From assembly GCA_963170165.1 (NCBI GenBank), contig CAUJGQ010000011.1, forward strand, positions 62,001 through 126,000: a DNA stretch of 64,000 nucleotides, in the 5' to 3' direction. Each line of letters starts with the position of its first letter. Position 1 is the stretch's first letter. The notes under the pieces were generated by a model, which was given only the letters and a program-made list of their open reading frames with translations, had not been told where the DNA came from and did not search any database. The stretch is from Chloroflexota bacterium (GTDB taxonomy: Bacteria; Chloroflexota; Dehalococcoidia; CAUJGQ01). This document shows positions 47,210 through 57,850 of this stretch, one piece after another. The position numbers and the translations under genes were made by a program.

Positions 47210-48175
47210 GTGTTTCGGGCGCTGGTGATCGGGGCAATCGCGTTTGTGCTGGCGGTCGTGGCCGGCGGGCCAGCGGTTGCCTTTCTGCGGAGAATGAAGG
47301 TCGGCAAAGCGATCAGCGCCGACCAGCCCGGCTCGCACGCCATCAAGGCGGGAACGCCGACGATGGGCGGCATCATCATCATCGCCACCGTGCTTCTCGT
47401 CACCGCGCCGTTCAACATCCGCGAGCGTTACTCGATACTGCTGCCGTTCGCGATGATCGCCGTCACCGGGATGCTCGGCTTCGTCGATGACCTTGGCACG
47501 CTCCAGGGGCGGCGGCACGCCGGGCTGACCTGGCGGCTGAAACTGAGCGTGATGCTGGTCCTCGCCATCATCGCCGGCGTGGTGCTGTGGCATCCGGACC
47601 TGCTCGACCTGCACACCATCCGCGTCCCGTTCGGCGGCGTGTTCGACATCGGCGTGTGGATGGTGCCGCTGTCGGTGGTCGTAATCGTGCTGCTCACCCC
47701 GGCGGTGGCGATCACCGATGGCATTGATATGCTCGAAGGGACCACCTGTGCCACGGCGTTCGCCGCCTACGGCATTATCGCCGCGTTCCAGGGGCAGCCG
47801 TTTCTGGGCGCATTCTGCTTCACGGTGGTGGGGGCAACGCTCGGCTTCCTGTGGTACAACGCCTTCCCCGCGCGCGTCTTCATGGGCGATACCGGCTCGA
47901 TGCCGCTGGGAGCCGCCCTGGCGCTGATGGCGCTGATGACCGGCCAGTTGCTGGTATTACCCCTGATCGCCGCAATGTTCATCGTCAACGCCGCCAGCGA
48001 TGTACTCCAGATTGCCTACTTCAAGCGCACCGGCGGCAAACGCCTGTTCAAGAAAGCCCCGCTGCACCACCACTTTGAGATGCTGGGGTACCACGAGACC
48101 ACCGTCGTGATTCGCTTCTGGCTGGTGGGCCTTGTCGGGGCAATGCTAGGTGTAGCCCTGGCGATCAAGGTGTGA
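47210..48175 (+). CDS. mraY: Phospho-MurNAc-pentapeptide transferase
   Basis: AGTPTMGGIIII; FVDDLGTLQGRRHAGLTWRLK; NAFPARVFMGDTGSMPLGAALALMA; HHHFEMLGYHETTVVIRFW. Confidence 0.97.
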   Translation: MFRALVIGAIAFVLAVVAGGPAVAFLRRMKVGKAISADQPGSHAIKAGTPTMGGIIIIATVLLVTAPFNIRERYSILLPFAMIAVTGMLGFVDDLGTLQGRRHAGLTWRLKLSVMLVLAIIAGVVLWHPDLLDLHTIRVPFGGVFDIGVWMVPLSVVVIVLLTPAVAITDGIDMLEGTTCATAFAAYGIIAAFQGQPFLGAFCFTVVGATLGFLWYNAFPARVFMGDTGSMPLGAALALMALMTGQLLVLPLIAAMFIVNAASDVLQIAYFKRTGGKRLFKKAPLHHHFEMLGYHETTVVIRFWLVGLVGAMLGVALAIKV

Positions 48176-49572
48176 TCGAGCAGAGTGATGGCATGACTGA
48201 CATCTCTGGGAAGCGGTACGTGGTGGCCGGGCTGGGCATTGAAGGGGTGGCGCTGGCGCGCTTCTTAGCCGGCCGTGGCGCTCACGTCACCGTCACCGAT
48301 GCCCGTCCGGCCGGGACGCTGGCAGCACGCATCGCCGAGTTGGGTGGTGCGGTGGTGACACTGGCGCTGGGCGGGACCGATCCCGCGCTGATCGCCGAAG
48401 CAGATGCGCTGGCCGTCTCCCAGGGTTTCCCGCTGAGCCAGCCGCTGGTGAGCGCGGCGCGGAGCCGCGGCGTTCCCATTCAGTCCGTCACCTCGCTTGC
48501 ATACGACATCTTTCGCGGGAGCATAGCTGCCATCACCGGCAGCAGTGGCAAGACCACCACCACGCATCTGCTATCGGCGATATTCAATGCGGCGGGCCGG
48601 GCACACATCCTCGGTGGCAATATCGGCCGCTGGCCGCTCGATGACCTGGCGGACGCCAGTGACGGCGAGTGGGCCGTGCTCGAGATCTCACACACCCAAC
48701 TCCAGCTGACCACACGGTCACCGCATATCGCCTGCGTCACAAACGTCACGCCCAACCACCTCGACCAGTTCTCCTGGGAGGATTACGTCAATCTGAAGCG
48801 CAACCACATCCGCCACCAGACAGCCGCTGATGTAGCGGTGCTGAATTGGGACAATGAGGTGACCCGGAGCTTCGCCGATGACACCCGCGCCGAAGTGCTG
48901 TGGTTCAGCATGGGCGGCGGGCTTCCCGGAGACGGCGCGTATTTCGATGGCGAGCACTTGCGGTGGCGGCGCCAGGGCGAAGACCACCTGATCATGCCGG
49001 CAGCAGAAGTGCCACTGCGCGGCCGCCACAACGTCGAAAATGTGCTGGCCGCGGCCGCGGCGGCTGGGGCGGCGGGGATCACAATGGCGGCAGTGCGTGC
49101 CGCCGTCCGCTCATTCCACGCCGTGCCGCACCGGCTGGAGCCGGTTGGGGACGTACACGGCGTGACGTATATCAACGACAGTATCGCCACCGCGCCCGAA
49201 CGCACGCTGGCAGGGATGCGCAGCTTCCACGAGCCGCTGGTGCTGCTGCTCGGCGGCCGCGACAAGAAGCTCCCGTTGGAGGAGCTGGCGGCCGAGTGCG
49301 CCCGCCGCTGCCGGACGGTGATCACCTTTGGTGAAGCGGGTCCGTTATTTGCCGGGGCGATGCGCCGGGCGGGTGTCGCAACCCTGGCCGAGACGGGTAC
49401 GCTGTCCGAGGCGGTAGCCGCCGCCTTCCGGATGGCGCAACCCGGTGATGTGGTGCTGCTGTCGCCCGCCGGGACCAGCTTCGATGCCTACCCGAACTTC
49501 GAGCGCCGGGGCGAGGAGTTCCGGCGGTTGGTGGCGGCATTAGCGGAAACCTCGAATGAGGCACAGAGATGA
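48172..49572 (+). CDS. murD: UDP-MurNAc-L-alanine--D-glutamate ligase
   Basis: AAITGSSGKTTTTHLLSAI; NVTPNHLDQF; INDSIATAPERTLAGM. Confidence 0.95.
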   Translation: MIEQSDGMTDISGKRYVVAGLGIEGVALARFLAGRGAHVTVTDARPAGTLAARIAELGGAVVTLALGGTDPALIAEADALAVSQGFPLSQPLVSAARSRGVPIQSVTSLAYDIFRGSIAAITGSSGKTTTTHLLSAIFNAAGRAHILGGNIGRWPLDDLADASDGEWAVLEISHTQLQLTTRSPHIACVTNVTPNHLDQFSWEDYVNLKRNHIRHQTAADVAVLNWDNEVTRSFADDTRAEVLWFSMGGGLPGDGAYFDGEHLRWRRQGEDHLIMPAAEVPLRGRHNVENVLAAAAAAGAAGITMAAVRAAVRSFHAVPHRLEPVGDVHGVTYINDSIATAPERTLAGMRSFHEPLVLLLGGRDKKLPLEELAAECARRCRTVITFGEAGPLFAGAMRRAGVATLAETGTLSEAVAAAFRMAQPGDVVLLSPAGTSFDAYPNFERRGEEFRRLVAALAETSNEAQR

Positions 49573-50906
49573 TCAAGCGCTCGATTGGCAGGCCACAGCC
49601 GGCGCGGCCCGACTTCGCCATCGTTGCGCTGGTGTTGTTGCTCACCGGCATCGGCTTGGTCGCGGTATACAGCGCCTCCTTCGCCATCGGACTCAACGAC
49701 TATGGCGACGCCAACTACTTCATCATTCGCCAGGTGATGGGCGTCGGCGGCGGGCTGATGGCGATGGTGGTTATCGCGCGGATGGACTATCACACCCTGC
49801 GCCGTCTCAGCCCGCTGATCCTGTTCGTGGCGCTGTGCGGTCTGGCATTGGTGCTCGTTCCCGGCATCGGCCACGGCAGTAACGGCGCCCACCGCTGGAT
49901 CCGCCTCGGGCCACTGCCACCGGTGCAGCCATCGGAGTTCGCCAAGCTGGCCATGGTGATCTACATCGCGGCCTGGCTGGCGGCCAAGGGTCAGCAGGTC
50001 GAGCGGTTCTCACTGGGCGTCATCCCCTTCGTGTTGATGGTGGGGCTGGTCGGCGGCTTGATCATGCTGGAGCCGGACATGGGCACCTTTCTCGTGCTGG
50101 TACTGACCACCGGTACGATGTTCTTCCTGGCCGGCGCCTCCATTTCCCACATCATCACCCTCGTGCTGTCCGGGGCAGCGGGCTGCGCGATGCTGGTCGT
50201 CGTTGAGCCATACCGCTTTCGCCGCCTGATCTCCTTCCTCGACGCCGAGAAAGACCCAACCGGCAACGGCTTCCAGGTATTGCAGCTCCTGATCGCGTTG
50301 GGGAGCGGCGGGCTGCGGGGTCTGGGGTTGGGCGAATCGCGGCAGAAGTTCTTTTATATCCCCGGCGCCCATACCGATGGCATCTTCGCCATCGTCGGTG
50401 AGGAACTGGGTTTCGTGGGCGCAGTATTCGTGATCGCCATGTTTGTCATGCTCATCGGACGTGGCATCCGCACGGCCCTTGCGGTCAAGGAAGATAAGTT
50501 CGGGTACCTGCTCGCGCTCGGGGTGGTGTGCTGGCTTGGCTTCCAATCGGTGATCAACATCGCCGGCGTGACGCGCTCGTTGCCGCTGACGGGCATTCCG
50601 TTGCCCTTCCTCAGCTACGGCTCATCGGCAACGCTGGCAGTGCTGTGCGCAGTGGGCGTGCTGCTCAGTGTCTCGCGTTACGCCGGCTCTGCCAGCTATC
50701 TGGACCGCCGTCGCAGTCTGGCCGCGGGCGGCGCTGGCCCCGGCCCCGGCCCGGGTCGGGCGTCCCAGCAGCCACGAAGCCGCAGGCGCATGCCGGTAGC
50801 CGGCCGGTTCACCGGCCGCCGCCGGCCTTCCGGCTCCGACGGCCGCCCGAAGCCATCGCCAGAGCCGGCCGCTGAGCCCGCGCTGTACGTGCGGAGGAAG
50901 GCGTGA
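49569..50906 (+). CDS. ftsW: FtsW lipid II polymerase (SEDS)
   Basis: DFAIVALVLLLTGIGLVAVYSAS; LQPSEFAKLAMVIYIA-type motif; TGIPLPFLSYGSSATLAVLCAVGVLLSVSR. Confidence 0.96.
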   Translation: MIKRSIGRPQPARPDFAIVALVLLLTGIGLVAVYSASFAIGLNDYGDANYFIIRQVMGVGGGLMAMVVIARMDYHTLRRLSPLILFVALCGLALVLVPGIGHGSNGAHRWIRLGPLPPVQPSEFAKLAMVIYIAAWLAAKGQQVERFSLGVIPFVLMVGLVGGLIMLEPDMGTFLVLVLTTGTMFFLAGASISHIITLVLSGAAGCAMLVVVEPYRFRRLISFLDAEKDPTGNGFQVLQLLIALGSGGLRGLGLGESRQKFFYIPGAHTDGIFAIVGEELGFVGAVFVIAMFVMLIGRGIRTALAVKEDKFGYLLALGVVCWLGFQSVINIAGVTRSLPLTGIPLPFLSYGSSATLAVLCAVGVLLSVSRYAGSASYLDRRRSLAAGGAGPGPGPGRASQQPRSRRRMPVAGRFTGRRRPSGSDGRPKPSPEPAAEPALYVRRKA

Positions 50907-51991
50907 AGCTGGTCTTCACCGGCGGTGGCACCGGCGGCCACGTTTATCCGGGCCTCAGCGTCGCCGAAGCGCTGCGGTCGCTGCGGCCCGACGCCGAGCT
51001 GCTGTACATCGGGCGAGCCGGTGGCGCCGAGGAACGGATCGTGCCGGCGGCGGGACTGGAGTTTGCTGGGGTACCGGCCGCCGGGCTACGCGGCAAATCG
51101 CCGGTCAGCATGCTCCGCGGCGTGTGGTTGTTACTGCGCGGCGCCGTGCGCGCCTATCGCCTGCTGGGCGAGTTCCGGCCACGGGCGGTATTCGCCACGG
51201 GCGGCTATGCCTCCGTTCCGGTTGCGGCAGCGGCGTTTGCGCGGCGTATGCCCGTGCTCGTGTTTCTGCCGGACATCCAGCCTGGTTGGGCGGTGCGATT
51301 CCTGATGCGCTTCGCCACCCGCATGGCCACGACCAGCGATGCCGCGCTGGCTTACCTCCCCCGCAAGAAAACGCAGGTCACCGGCTACCCAATCCGAGAT
51401 GCCTTCCGAAGCATCACCAGAACCGCCGCCCGTGACCGCCTCGGCCTCGGCGATGTTCCGCCAAACCGGCCGGTGCTGCTGGTCACCGGCGGCTCCTCCG
51501 GCTCGCGCGACATCAATCGGGCCGTCGCCCGCCACCTCCCCCAGTTCCTGCGGCTGTGTGAGCTAATTCACGTCAGCGGCCCGCCGTTCGAGCCGGAACT
51601 GCGACAGCTGGCCGGCCGCCTGCCGCCGGAACTACAGGCACGCTACCACTTGCACGGCTACCTTGATGATATGCCCGCGGCCATGGCCGCGGCAGATCTG
51701 GCGGTGACGCGGGCCGGCGCGTCGGCCCTCGGCGAACTGCCCGCAACCGGCTTACCGGCGGTGCTGGTGCCCGGTCCCTTCTCCGATCAGCAACGGAATG
51801 CCCGCTACTTGGCCGAGTTGGGAGCCGCCGTCCTGCTGCCGAACGACGAGGTCGAGGACGTGTACGGCGTGGTGCAGGGTATCCTCACCGCGCCGGCGCG
51901 GCTGGCAACGATGCGCCGCGCCATGACCGCACTGGCCCGCCCAGATGCGGCGGTCAGCTTGGCGACCCTGTTGCTGGAGACAGCACGATGA
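50903..51991 (+). CDS. murG: UDP-GlcNAc--MurNAc-pentapeptide-PP-undecaprenol GlcNAc transferase
   Basis: MKLVFTGGGTGGHVYPGLSVAEALRSL; VTGGSSGSRDINRAV; DLAVTRAGASALGELPATGLPAVLVP. Confidence 0.96.
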   Translation: MKLVFTGGGTGGHVYPGLSVAEALRSLRPDAELLYIGRAGGAEERIVPAAGLEFAGVPAAGLRGKSPVSMLRGVWLLLRGAVRAYRLLGEFRPRAVFATGGYASVPVAAAAFARRMPVLVFLPDIQPGWAVRFLMRFATRMATTSDAALAYLPRKKTQVTGYPIRDAFRSITRTAARDRLGLGDVPPNRPVLLVTGGSSGSRDINRAVARHLPQFLRLCELIHVSGPPFEPELRQLAGRLPPELQARYHLHGYLDDMPAAMAAADLAVTRAGASALGELPATGLPAVLVPGPFSDQQRNARYLAELGAAVLLPNDEVEDVYGVVQGILTAPARLATMRRAMTALARPDAAVSLATLLLETAR

Positions 51992-53400
51992 GACAGGTGC
52001 ATCTGGTCGGCATCGGCGGTATGCACATGTCAGCCATCGCTCAGCTGCTCCTGGCGGACGGCGTCCGCGTTACAGGCTCAGACCAACAGGACAGCGAGAT
52101 GACCCGGCGGCTGACCTCGATGGGCGCCACGGTGTACCACGGGCACGCTGCCGCTCAGGTGGGTGACGCTGATCTGATAGTGATGACCGCGGCCGTGCGG
52201 CCGGACAACCCGGAGATATCGGCCGCCCGCGATCGCGGCATCCCCGTTATCCTGCGCGCGGAGATGGTCGCGCGGCTGATGCAGGGCAGGCTGGGGGTGG
52301 CCATCGCCGGCACCCACGGCAAGACCACTACGTCGTCGTTGGTGGCGTGGATGCTGGCACGGGCCGGCCGGTCTCCCACGTATTTGCTGGGCGGCGATGC
52401 CATCGACCTTGGCGCCAACGCCGCCGCCGGCGCGGGCCCGGAGATCGTTGTCGAAGCAGACGAGTACGCCGGGGCGTTCCTCGAATACCGCCCGCAGGTG
52501 GCCGCCATCACCAACGTGGAATGGGACCATCCAGACTACTACCCCACGCCGGATGCCATCGTCGCGGCCTTCCGCGGCTTCCTGGAGCGTGTCGTGCCGG
52601 GGGGGACGGTGATCGCCTGTCTGGATAGCCCATTGCTGGCGGAGCTTGCCCAACATCCGTATCCGGCCGCGGTGCAGGGATACCGTGTTGTGGGCGCGGG
52701 CAGGCATGCGCTCCCTACCGACGCAGAGTGGGTAGCGCTGGATGATGGGGTGACCGCCGTGGGTGGGCGGACATTTGCCGTTATGCGGAACGGTGCGCCG
52801 TTTGGCCGGTTTGAGAGCAGCCGTCCTGGCCGGTACAACGTGGCCAACGCCACCGCCGCCATCGCCACCGGCGCCGCCCTGGGTCTCAGCGCCGAGCAGA
52901 TGGCCGGAGCGGTGCGCTCCTTTCGTGGCGCCCGCCGCCGGTTCGAGCGCATCGGCGAGGCAAGCGGGGTGGTGGTAATGGATGATTACGCCCATCACCC
53001 CACCGAGGTGCGCGCCAGCCTGGCTGCTGCCCGCGAGCACTTTCCTGGGCGGCGGATCGTGCTCTTGTTCCAACCCCACACCTACAGCCGAACCCTGGCG
53101 CTGCGCGAGGAGTTCCGCGACTGCTTCTCCGGCGCTGATGTGCTGTACCTGCTCGCCACCTACGCCGCCCGCGAGACCGCCGATGCGGGCATGGATGCCG
53201 CCCAACTTGCGAAAGAAATCCACCACCCACAGGTCCGGTACGTGGCGTCACACCCCCACGCGGTGGAATCATTGAGCGGAGACGTCCGGCCCGGCGATGT
53301 GGTGTTCACCATGGGCGCCGGAGACGTCAACCGTGCCGGACCCGCGCTGCTCGCGGAGCTGGCTGCGCGATCGCCGAACACGCTGCCGCCGGGTGAGTGA
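51988..53400 (+). CDS. murC: UDP-MurNAc--L-alanine ligase
   Basis: VHLVGIGGMHMSAIAQLLL; AIAGTHGKTTTSSLVAWML; VVMDDYAHHPTEVRASLAAARE. Confidence 0.97.
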   Translation: MRQVHLVGIGGMHMSAIAQLLLADGVRVTGSDQQDSEMTRRLTSMGATVYHGHAAAQVGDADLIVMTAAVRPDNPEISAARDRGIPVILRAEMVARLMQGRLGVAIAGTHGKTTTSSLVAWMLARAGRSPTYLLGGDAIDLGANAAAGAGPEIVVEADEYAGAFLEYRPQVAAITNVEWDHPDYYPTPDAIVAAFRGFLERVVPGGTVIACLDSPLLAELAQHPYPAAVQGYRVVGAGRHALPTDAEWVALDDGVTAVGGRTFAVMRNGAPFGRFESSRPGRYNVANATAAIATGAALGLSAEQMAGAVRSFRGARRRFERIGEASGVVVMDDYAHHPTEVRASLAAAREHFPGRRIVLLFQPHTYSRTLALREEFRDCFSGADVLYLLATYAARETADAGMDAAQLAKEIHHPQVRYVASHPHAVESLSGDVRPGDVVFTMGAGDVNRAGPALLAELAARSPNTLPPGE

Positions 53401-54338
53401 TGACCGCACCGTCTCTGCTAGACGCGACCATGGCCGCACTTGCCGCCATCGCGCCGGTGCGCCGCGACGAGCCGATCTCCCGCCACACCACGTTCGGCAT
53501 CGGCGGCCCGGCCGACCTGTACACCAAGGCCACGTCGGCTGAGCAGCTGCGCCGCATCTTTGTGCTGGCGCGCTCGCGCGGCTTGCCGGTATTCGTGCTG
53601 GGCTCGGGCTCAAACATCCTGGTCAGCGATCGCGGTGTCCGCGGCCTCGTCATTGAGAATGATGCCAAGGCGGTGAGTGGCCCGTTCCCCCAGCCGTCCG
53701 GCGCTGCGCGGTTCACCGTAGAATCCGGCGCGTCCTTCGCCGGGCTGGCGCGGCGGCTGTGCCGGGAGGGGTTCGCGGGCTTGGAGTGGGCCACCGGCAT
53801 CCCCGGCACCCTGGGTGGCGCCGTGGTGTACAACGCCGGCGCCTACGGCGGCCAGCTAGCGGACGTGCTGGTCACCGCCTCGATTGTTGATGCGCACGGA
53901 ACGCAGGCCGAGCTAACCGCGGTAGATCTTGGGCTGGCATACCGTTCCAGCGCCTTTACCCGCGGCCTGCTGCATGACCGGCTGGTGCTCACCACAACCA
54001 TCGACCTTTCGCCCGCCGATGCCGGCGGCATCCTGGCCACCGTGGCCGCGCACGACGCCAAGCGGCTGGCGGCGCAACCGCGCGGCCGCAACGCTGGTTC
54101 GATCTTCAAGAACCCACCCGGGCACGTTGCCTGGCAACTGATCGACGCGGCCGGCCTGCGCGGTGCCCGCCACGGCGGCGCGGAGATCTCTGCGAAGCAC
54201 ACAAACTTCTTCAGCAACACGGGCCAGGCAACGGCGGCCGATGTCAAGGCGCTCATCGACCTGGCACAGGCGCGCGTGCGCGAGCAGTTCGGCATCGAGC
54301 TGCAGCGCGAGGTTCAGCTTGTTGGCGACTTCGACTGA
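53397..54338 (+). CDS. murB: UDP-N-acetylenolpyruvoylglucosamine reductase
   Basis: TTFGIGGPADLYTKATSAEQL; VLGSGSNILVSDRGVRGLVI; AGSIFKNPPGHVAWQLIDAAGLRG; EISAKHTNFFSNTG. Confidence 0.97.
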   Translation: MMTAPSLLDATMAALAAIAPVRRDEPISRHTTFGIGGPADLYTKATSAEQLRRIFVLARSRGLPVFVLGSGSNILVSDRGVRGLVIENDAKAVSGPFPQPSGAARFTVESGASFAGLARRLCREGFAGLEWATGIPGTLGGAVVYNAGAYGGQLADVLVTASIVDAHGTQAELTAVDLGLAYRSSAFTRGLLHDRLVLTTTIDLSPADAGGILATVAAHDAKRLAAQPRGRNAGSIFKNPPGHVAWQLIDAAGLRGARHGGAEISAKHTNFFSNTGQATAADVKALIDLAQARVREQFGIELQREVQLVGDFD

Positions 54339-54358
54339 GGAGGCGGGCAGCTAGTGGA

Positions 54359-55429
54359 ATGCCCGCAATCATGACAACGCAGCGTGTGGCGATCATCTTC
54401 GGTGGCAACTCCGGCGAGCACGAGGTGTCGGTCGCTTCGGCGCGGTCGGTCATGGCTGCCATCGACCGCGATCGGTTCGAGGTCGCGCCGCTGGCCATCA
54501 CCCGCAGCGGCACCTGGCTCACACCGGAGGAGACGGCCTCGGCACTCACCCGTGTGGAGGGACAGAACCTGGCGACCATCCAGGCAGAAGGGGCCGGCCT
54601 GCTCTCCCGCCCAGAGGTGCTGCGCTGGCTGCGTGATGTCAGCATTGCATTCCCCGTGCTGCACGGCACCAACGGTGAGGACGGCGCTATCCAGGGGCTG
54701 TTTGAGGTGGCGAACGTGCCCTACGTGGGCGCCGGTGTCACCGCCAGCGCCGCCGGCATGGACAAGACCGTCACCAAGGCGCTGTGGCGAGATGCCGGTC
54801 TACCGGTGGTAGATTCGATGACCGTGTTGCGCCGGGACGCGGAGGCCGATCCGCAGCGCATTGCCCGTGAGGCGGAACGGCAATTTGGCTATCCGCTGTT
54901 CGTCAAACCCGCCTGCAGTGGCAGTTCCGTGGGGGTCTCCAAGGTGCGCTCGCGCGAGGATCTCACCGGCGCGCTGATCGAGGCCGGGCGCTGGGACCGC
55001 AAGCTGCTGATTGAGCGGGCGATTGTTGGCCGGGAAATTGAGTGCGCAGTGCTGGGCAATGACCAGCCGCAAGCCTCGCCGCTGGGCGAAATCGCCCCCA
55101 CCGCGGAGTTCTACAGTTACGAGGCAAAGTATGTCGAGGACAGCACGGCTCTGTACGCGCCGGCTGATCTGGACGAGGAGACCGCTGCCGCGATCCAGCA
55201 ACTGGCGCTAGCTGCCTACCGGGCGATTGACTGCGCCGGCATGGCCCGGGTGGACTTCTTCCTCCCTGCCGGCGGCAAGCCGGTGCTCAACGAAATCAAC
55301 ACCATCCCGGGTTTTACCCGGATCAGTATGTACCCGCGGTTATGGCAGGTGGCCGGGCTGTCGTACCGGGACCTGATCACCCGCCTGATTGAGCTGGGAT
55401 TGGAGCGGTATGCCGAAACGCACCGCTAA
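54359..55429 (+). CDS. ddl: D-alanine--D-alanine ligase
   Basis: VAIIFGGNSGEHEVSVASARSVM; PLFVKPACSGSSVGVSKV; LNEINTIPGFTRISMYP. Confidence 0.97.
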   Translation: MPAIMTTQRVAIIFGGNSGEHEVSVASARSVMAAIDRDRFEVAPLAITRSGTWLTPEETASALTRVEGQNLATIQAEGAGLLSRPEVLRWLRDVSIAFPVLHGTNGEDGAIQGLFEVANVPYVGAGVTASAAGMDKTVTKALWRDAGLPVVDSMTVLRRDAEADPQRIAREAERQFGYPLFVKPACSGSSVGVSKVRSREDLTGALIEAGRWDRKLLIERAIVGREIECAVLGNDQPQASPLGEIAPTAEFYSYEAKYVEDSTALYAPADLDEETAAAIQQLALAAYRAIDCAGMARVDFFLPAGGKPVLNEINTIPGFTRISMYPRLWQVAGLSYRDLITRLIELGLERYAETHR

Positions 55430-56366
55430 CCGCCGCACAAAGCCCGAGCACGCCCCCGACACCCCACCACCGATGGAGCAGGAGGAGGGTGTGCGGCTGC
55501 ACGCCGGCCCGCCGGTGGCAGTACCCCGGCCCGCACGCCGCCCGGCCACCCGCGCCGCTACACCATCGCGGCCGTTGCCTCCGGGCGCCGGCCCGGGCGC
55601 GCGCATTCGGTCCGCCGTTGCCCCGGCCAGCGTCAAAGCAGCACCCGCGGTGGTCACCCACCATCCACGCCGCAGGCTCTACGCCGCTATTAGCGTGCTC
55701 GTGCTGCTGGCAGTGCTGGTAGGGGGGACATTTGGCCTTGTGCAGACGGGCTTCTTTCGGGTAGGCCAAGTGACCGTGCACGGCGCATCATACGTTGATC
55801 CCCTGGAGATCAGGCGGGCCACCGACGCCGAGGGCCGTGACTTGTTCCGCGTCTCGCCGGAAACCGTGCGGGCACAGGTCGAGCGGGTGTCCGGTATCAG
55901 GCACGCGAAGGTAAGGCGCACCTGGCCAGACGGGTTGACCATCGTCGTCGAAGAACGCACCCCGGCCGCTGTCTGGCAGGTCGGCGGCGTCGCCTATCCC
56001 GTTGACCGCGACGGCGTGGTGCTCGACTTCGCGCCGGACAGCTCGATGCTCACGATCGTACAGGTGGACGGGGCTCGCAGCCTGGCGCCGGGCGACCGGG
56101 TCGATGGTGACGCGGTGGTACTTGCCGCCCGCCTGCGTGACGAAACGCCCGGCGCGGTTGGCCAGCGCGTGGCTAAGTTCGAATGGACGCAGGCCACCGG
56201 GCTGGAAGTCACTATGGACCGAGGATTGCGCGTACGATTGGGGGACAGCGGCGGGCTCGACTACAAACTGGCCGTCTGGCGGGGGATTCTCGACCAGACA
56301 CGGACATCGGGCACGGCGATTACTGAGATCGATCTCCGATTCGGTGATCGCGTCTTTGTTCGATGA
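55410..56366 (+). CDS. ftsQ: FtsQ/DivIB (POTRA) cell division protein
   Basis: Single TM then QTGFFRVGQVTVHGASYVDPLEIRRATDAEGRDLFRV...VRRTWPDGLTIVVEERTPAAVW; start likely ATG 55410. Confidence 0.9.
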   Translation: MPKRTANRRTKPEHAPDTPPPMEQEEGVRLHAGPPVAVPRPARRPATRAATPSRPLPPGAGPGARIRSAVAPASVKAAPAVVTHHPRRRLYAAISVLVLLAVLVGGTFGLVQTGFFRVGQVTVHGASYVDPLEIRRATDAEGRDLFRVSPETVRAQVERVSGIRHAKVRRTWPDGLTIVVEERTPAAVWQVGGVAYPVDRDGVVLDFAPDSSMLTIVQVDGARSLAPGDRVDGDAVVLAARLRDETPGAVGQRVAKFEWTQATGLEVTMDRGLRVRLGDSGGLDYKLAVWRGILDQTRTSGTAITEIDLRFGDRVFVR

Positions 56367-56506
56367 ACGGCGTGAGCCAGCAGCTATAGTTAGGCTCGAT
56401 TTGCCCCCTTTCCTTTTGTCCGGCCAGGGCGTTGAATCATAGCGGTTGGGCCATGCGCCGCGGGGTGACCCAGTGGCCCGGCAGCAACCCAACAGGGAGA
56501 GTCCCC

Positions 56507-57751
56507 GTGCGTCGCGGAGGAGTGGCAGCAATTGATGTCGGCACATCGAAGATCGTGACGCTCGTGGGCGGCTTCGACGATCACGGCCGGCTCCGCATCA
56601 CCGGCGTTGGGCTGGCGGCGGCGAAGGGCGTCAGCCGTGGTGTGATCGATGACGTGGGCAAGGCCACTACCGCCATCGCCGCCTCCATCAAAGCCGCCGA
56701 GCGCTCCAGCAACAGCCGGATTGTCGCCGCCACCGCCGGCATCTCTGGAGCCCGTACCGCCTGTCTGAACAGCCGCGGCACGATCGCGCTCCCGCACCTG
56801 CAAAAGGCCATCACCGATGATGACGTCCGGCGGGCACTGGAGGGGGCGCGCACCGTCGCTATCCCCAACAACCGCGAGATCTTGCACTCCCTCCCGCGCT
56901 TTTATGTCGTCGATGGCGAGGAGTCATACGGGGATCCTACCGGCCGCTACGGACACCGGCTCGATGTGGAGGCGCACATTGTTACCGGCCCGGTGACCGA
57001 TATCCACAACCTGAGCAAATGCATCGAAGGGGCTGGCGTCCAGGTCGAAGGCCTGGTGCTCCAGTCCGTCGCCGCCGCCGATGCCGTGCTCGACGAAGAA
57101 GAGCGCAATCACGGCGTCGTGCTGGCGGATATCGGCGGTGGCACCACGGACATCGCGGTCTACGTCGATGGCGCCATTCTGCATACCGCCGTGCTGCCAC
57201 TGGGTGGCAACCTCATCACCAAAGATGTGGTGTACGGCTTGCGCTGCCCGTTCAGCGCCGCTGACGCCGCCAAGGAGATCTACGGCCACGCACTGCCCTC
57301 CCGCGTTCCGCCTGACGAAATGGTCGACCTGGAATCGTTCGGCACCGAGCGACAGCGGCACGTGAGCCGCCGGCGGTTGTGCGAGATCATCCAGGCCCGG
57401 GTAGAGGAGATCTTCGACCGTATCCGTGAGGAATTGGGCCGCGCCGGATACGAGGAGATGGTGTCGGCCGGCATCGTCCTGACCGGTGGCACCGCCAACC
57501 TGGCCGGAATTATCGAACTAGCAGAGCGCAGTTTGGGGATGCCTGCCCGAACCGGCGGGCCAGCCGGCATCGCCAATCTCTCCGAGGCGATGGATCACCC
57601 GGCCTTCAGCTCCAGCGTGGGGCTGCTGGGCTGGGCGGTACGCGAGCATGATGCCGTGCTCACGCCTGCGCGCGCCCGAGCGGCGCGGGATCCCGGCAAC
57701 GGGATTCTGCGGCGGCTTACCGGATGGGCGCGTATCATGCTGCCTGAGTAG
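56507..57751 (+). CDS. ftsA: Cell division protein FtsA
   Basis: AAIDVGTSKIVTLVGGF; VLADIGGGTTDIAVYVDGAILHTAVLPLGGNLITKDV; GTG start with GGGAGAG RBS; track ORF begins at 56432. Confidence 0.95.
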   Translation: MRRGGVAAIDVGTSKIVTLVGGFDDHGRLRITGVGLAAAKGVSRGVIDDVGKATTAIAASIKAAERSSNSRIVAATAGISGARTACLNSRGTIALPHLQKAITDDDVRRALEGARTVAIPNNREILHSLPRFYVVDGEESYGDPTGRYGHRLDVEAHIVTGPVTDIHNLSKCIEGAGVQVEGLVLQSVAAADAVLDEEERNHGVVLADIGGGTTDIAVYVDGAILHTAVLPLGGNLITKDVVYGLRCPFSAADAAKEIYGHALPSRVPPDEMVDLESFGTERQRHVSRRRLCEIIQARVEEIFDRIREELGRAGYEEMVSAGIVLTGGTANLAGIIELAERSLGMPARTGGPAGIANLSEAMDHPAFSSSVGLLGWAVREHDAVLTPARARAARDPGNGILRRLTGWARIMLPE

Positions 57752-57850
57752 CCCGGCGCGCGGCAGGAGCCGCTTTGCCATCAATGGCGAGGTCCCCGCA
57801 TGACGCTCTTCAAACGGCCGCGACCTACTTCCGAAAGGAGTCCCCTCCCC

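Noticed and set aside
52078-53226. 382-aa minus-strand ORF
   Set aside because: Antisense to murC.
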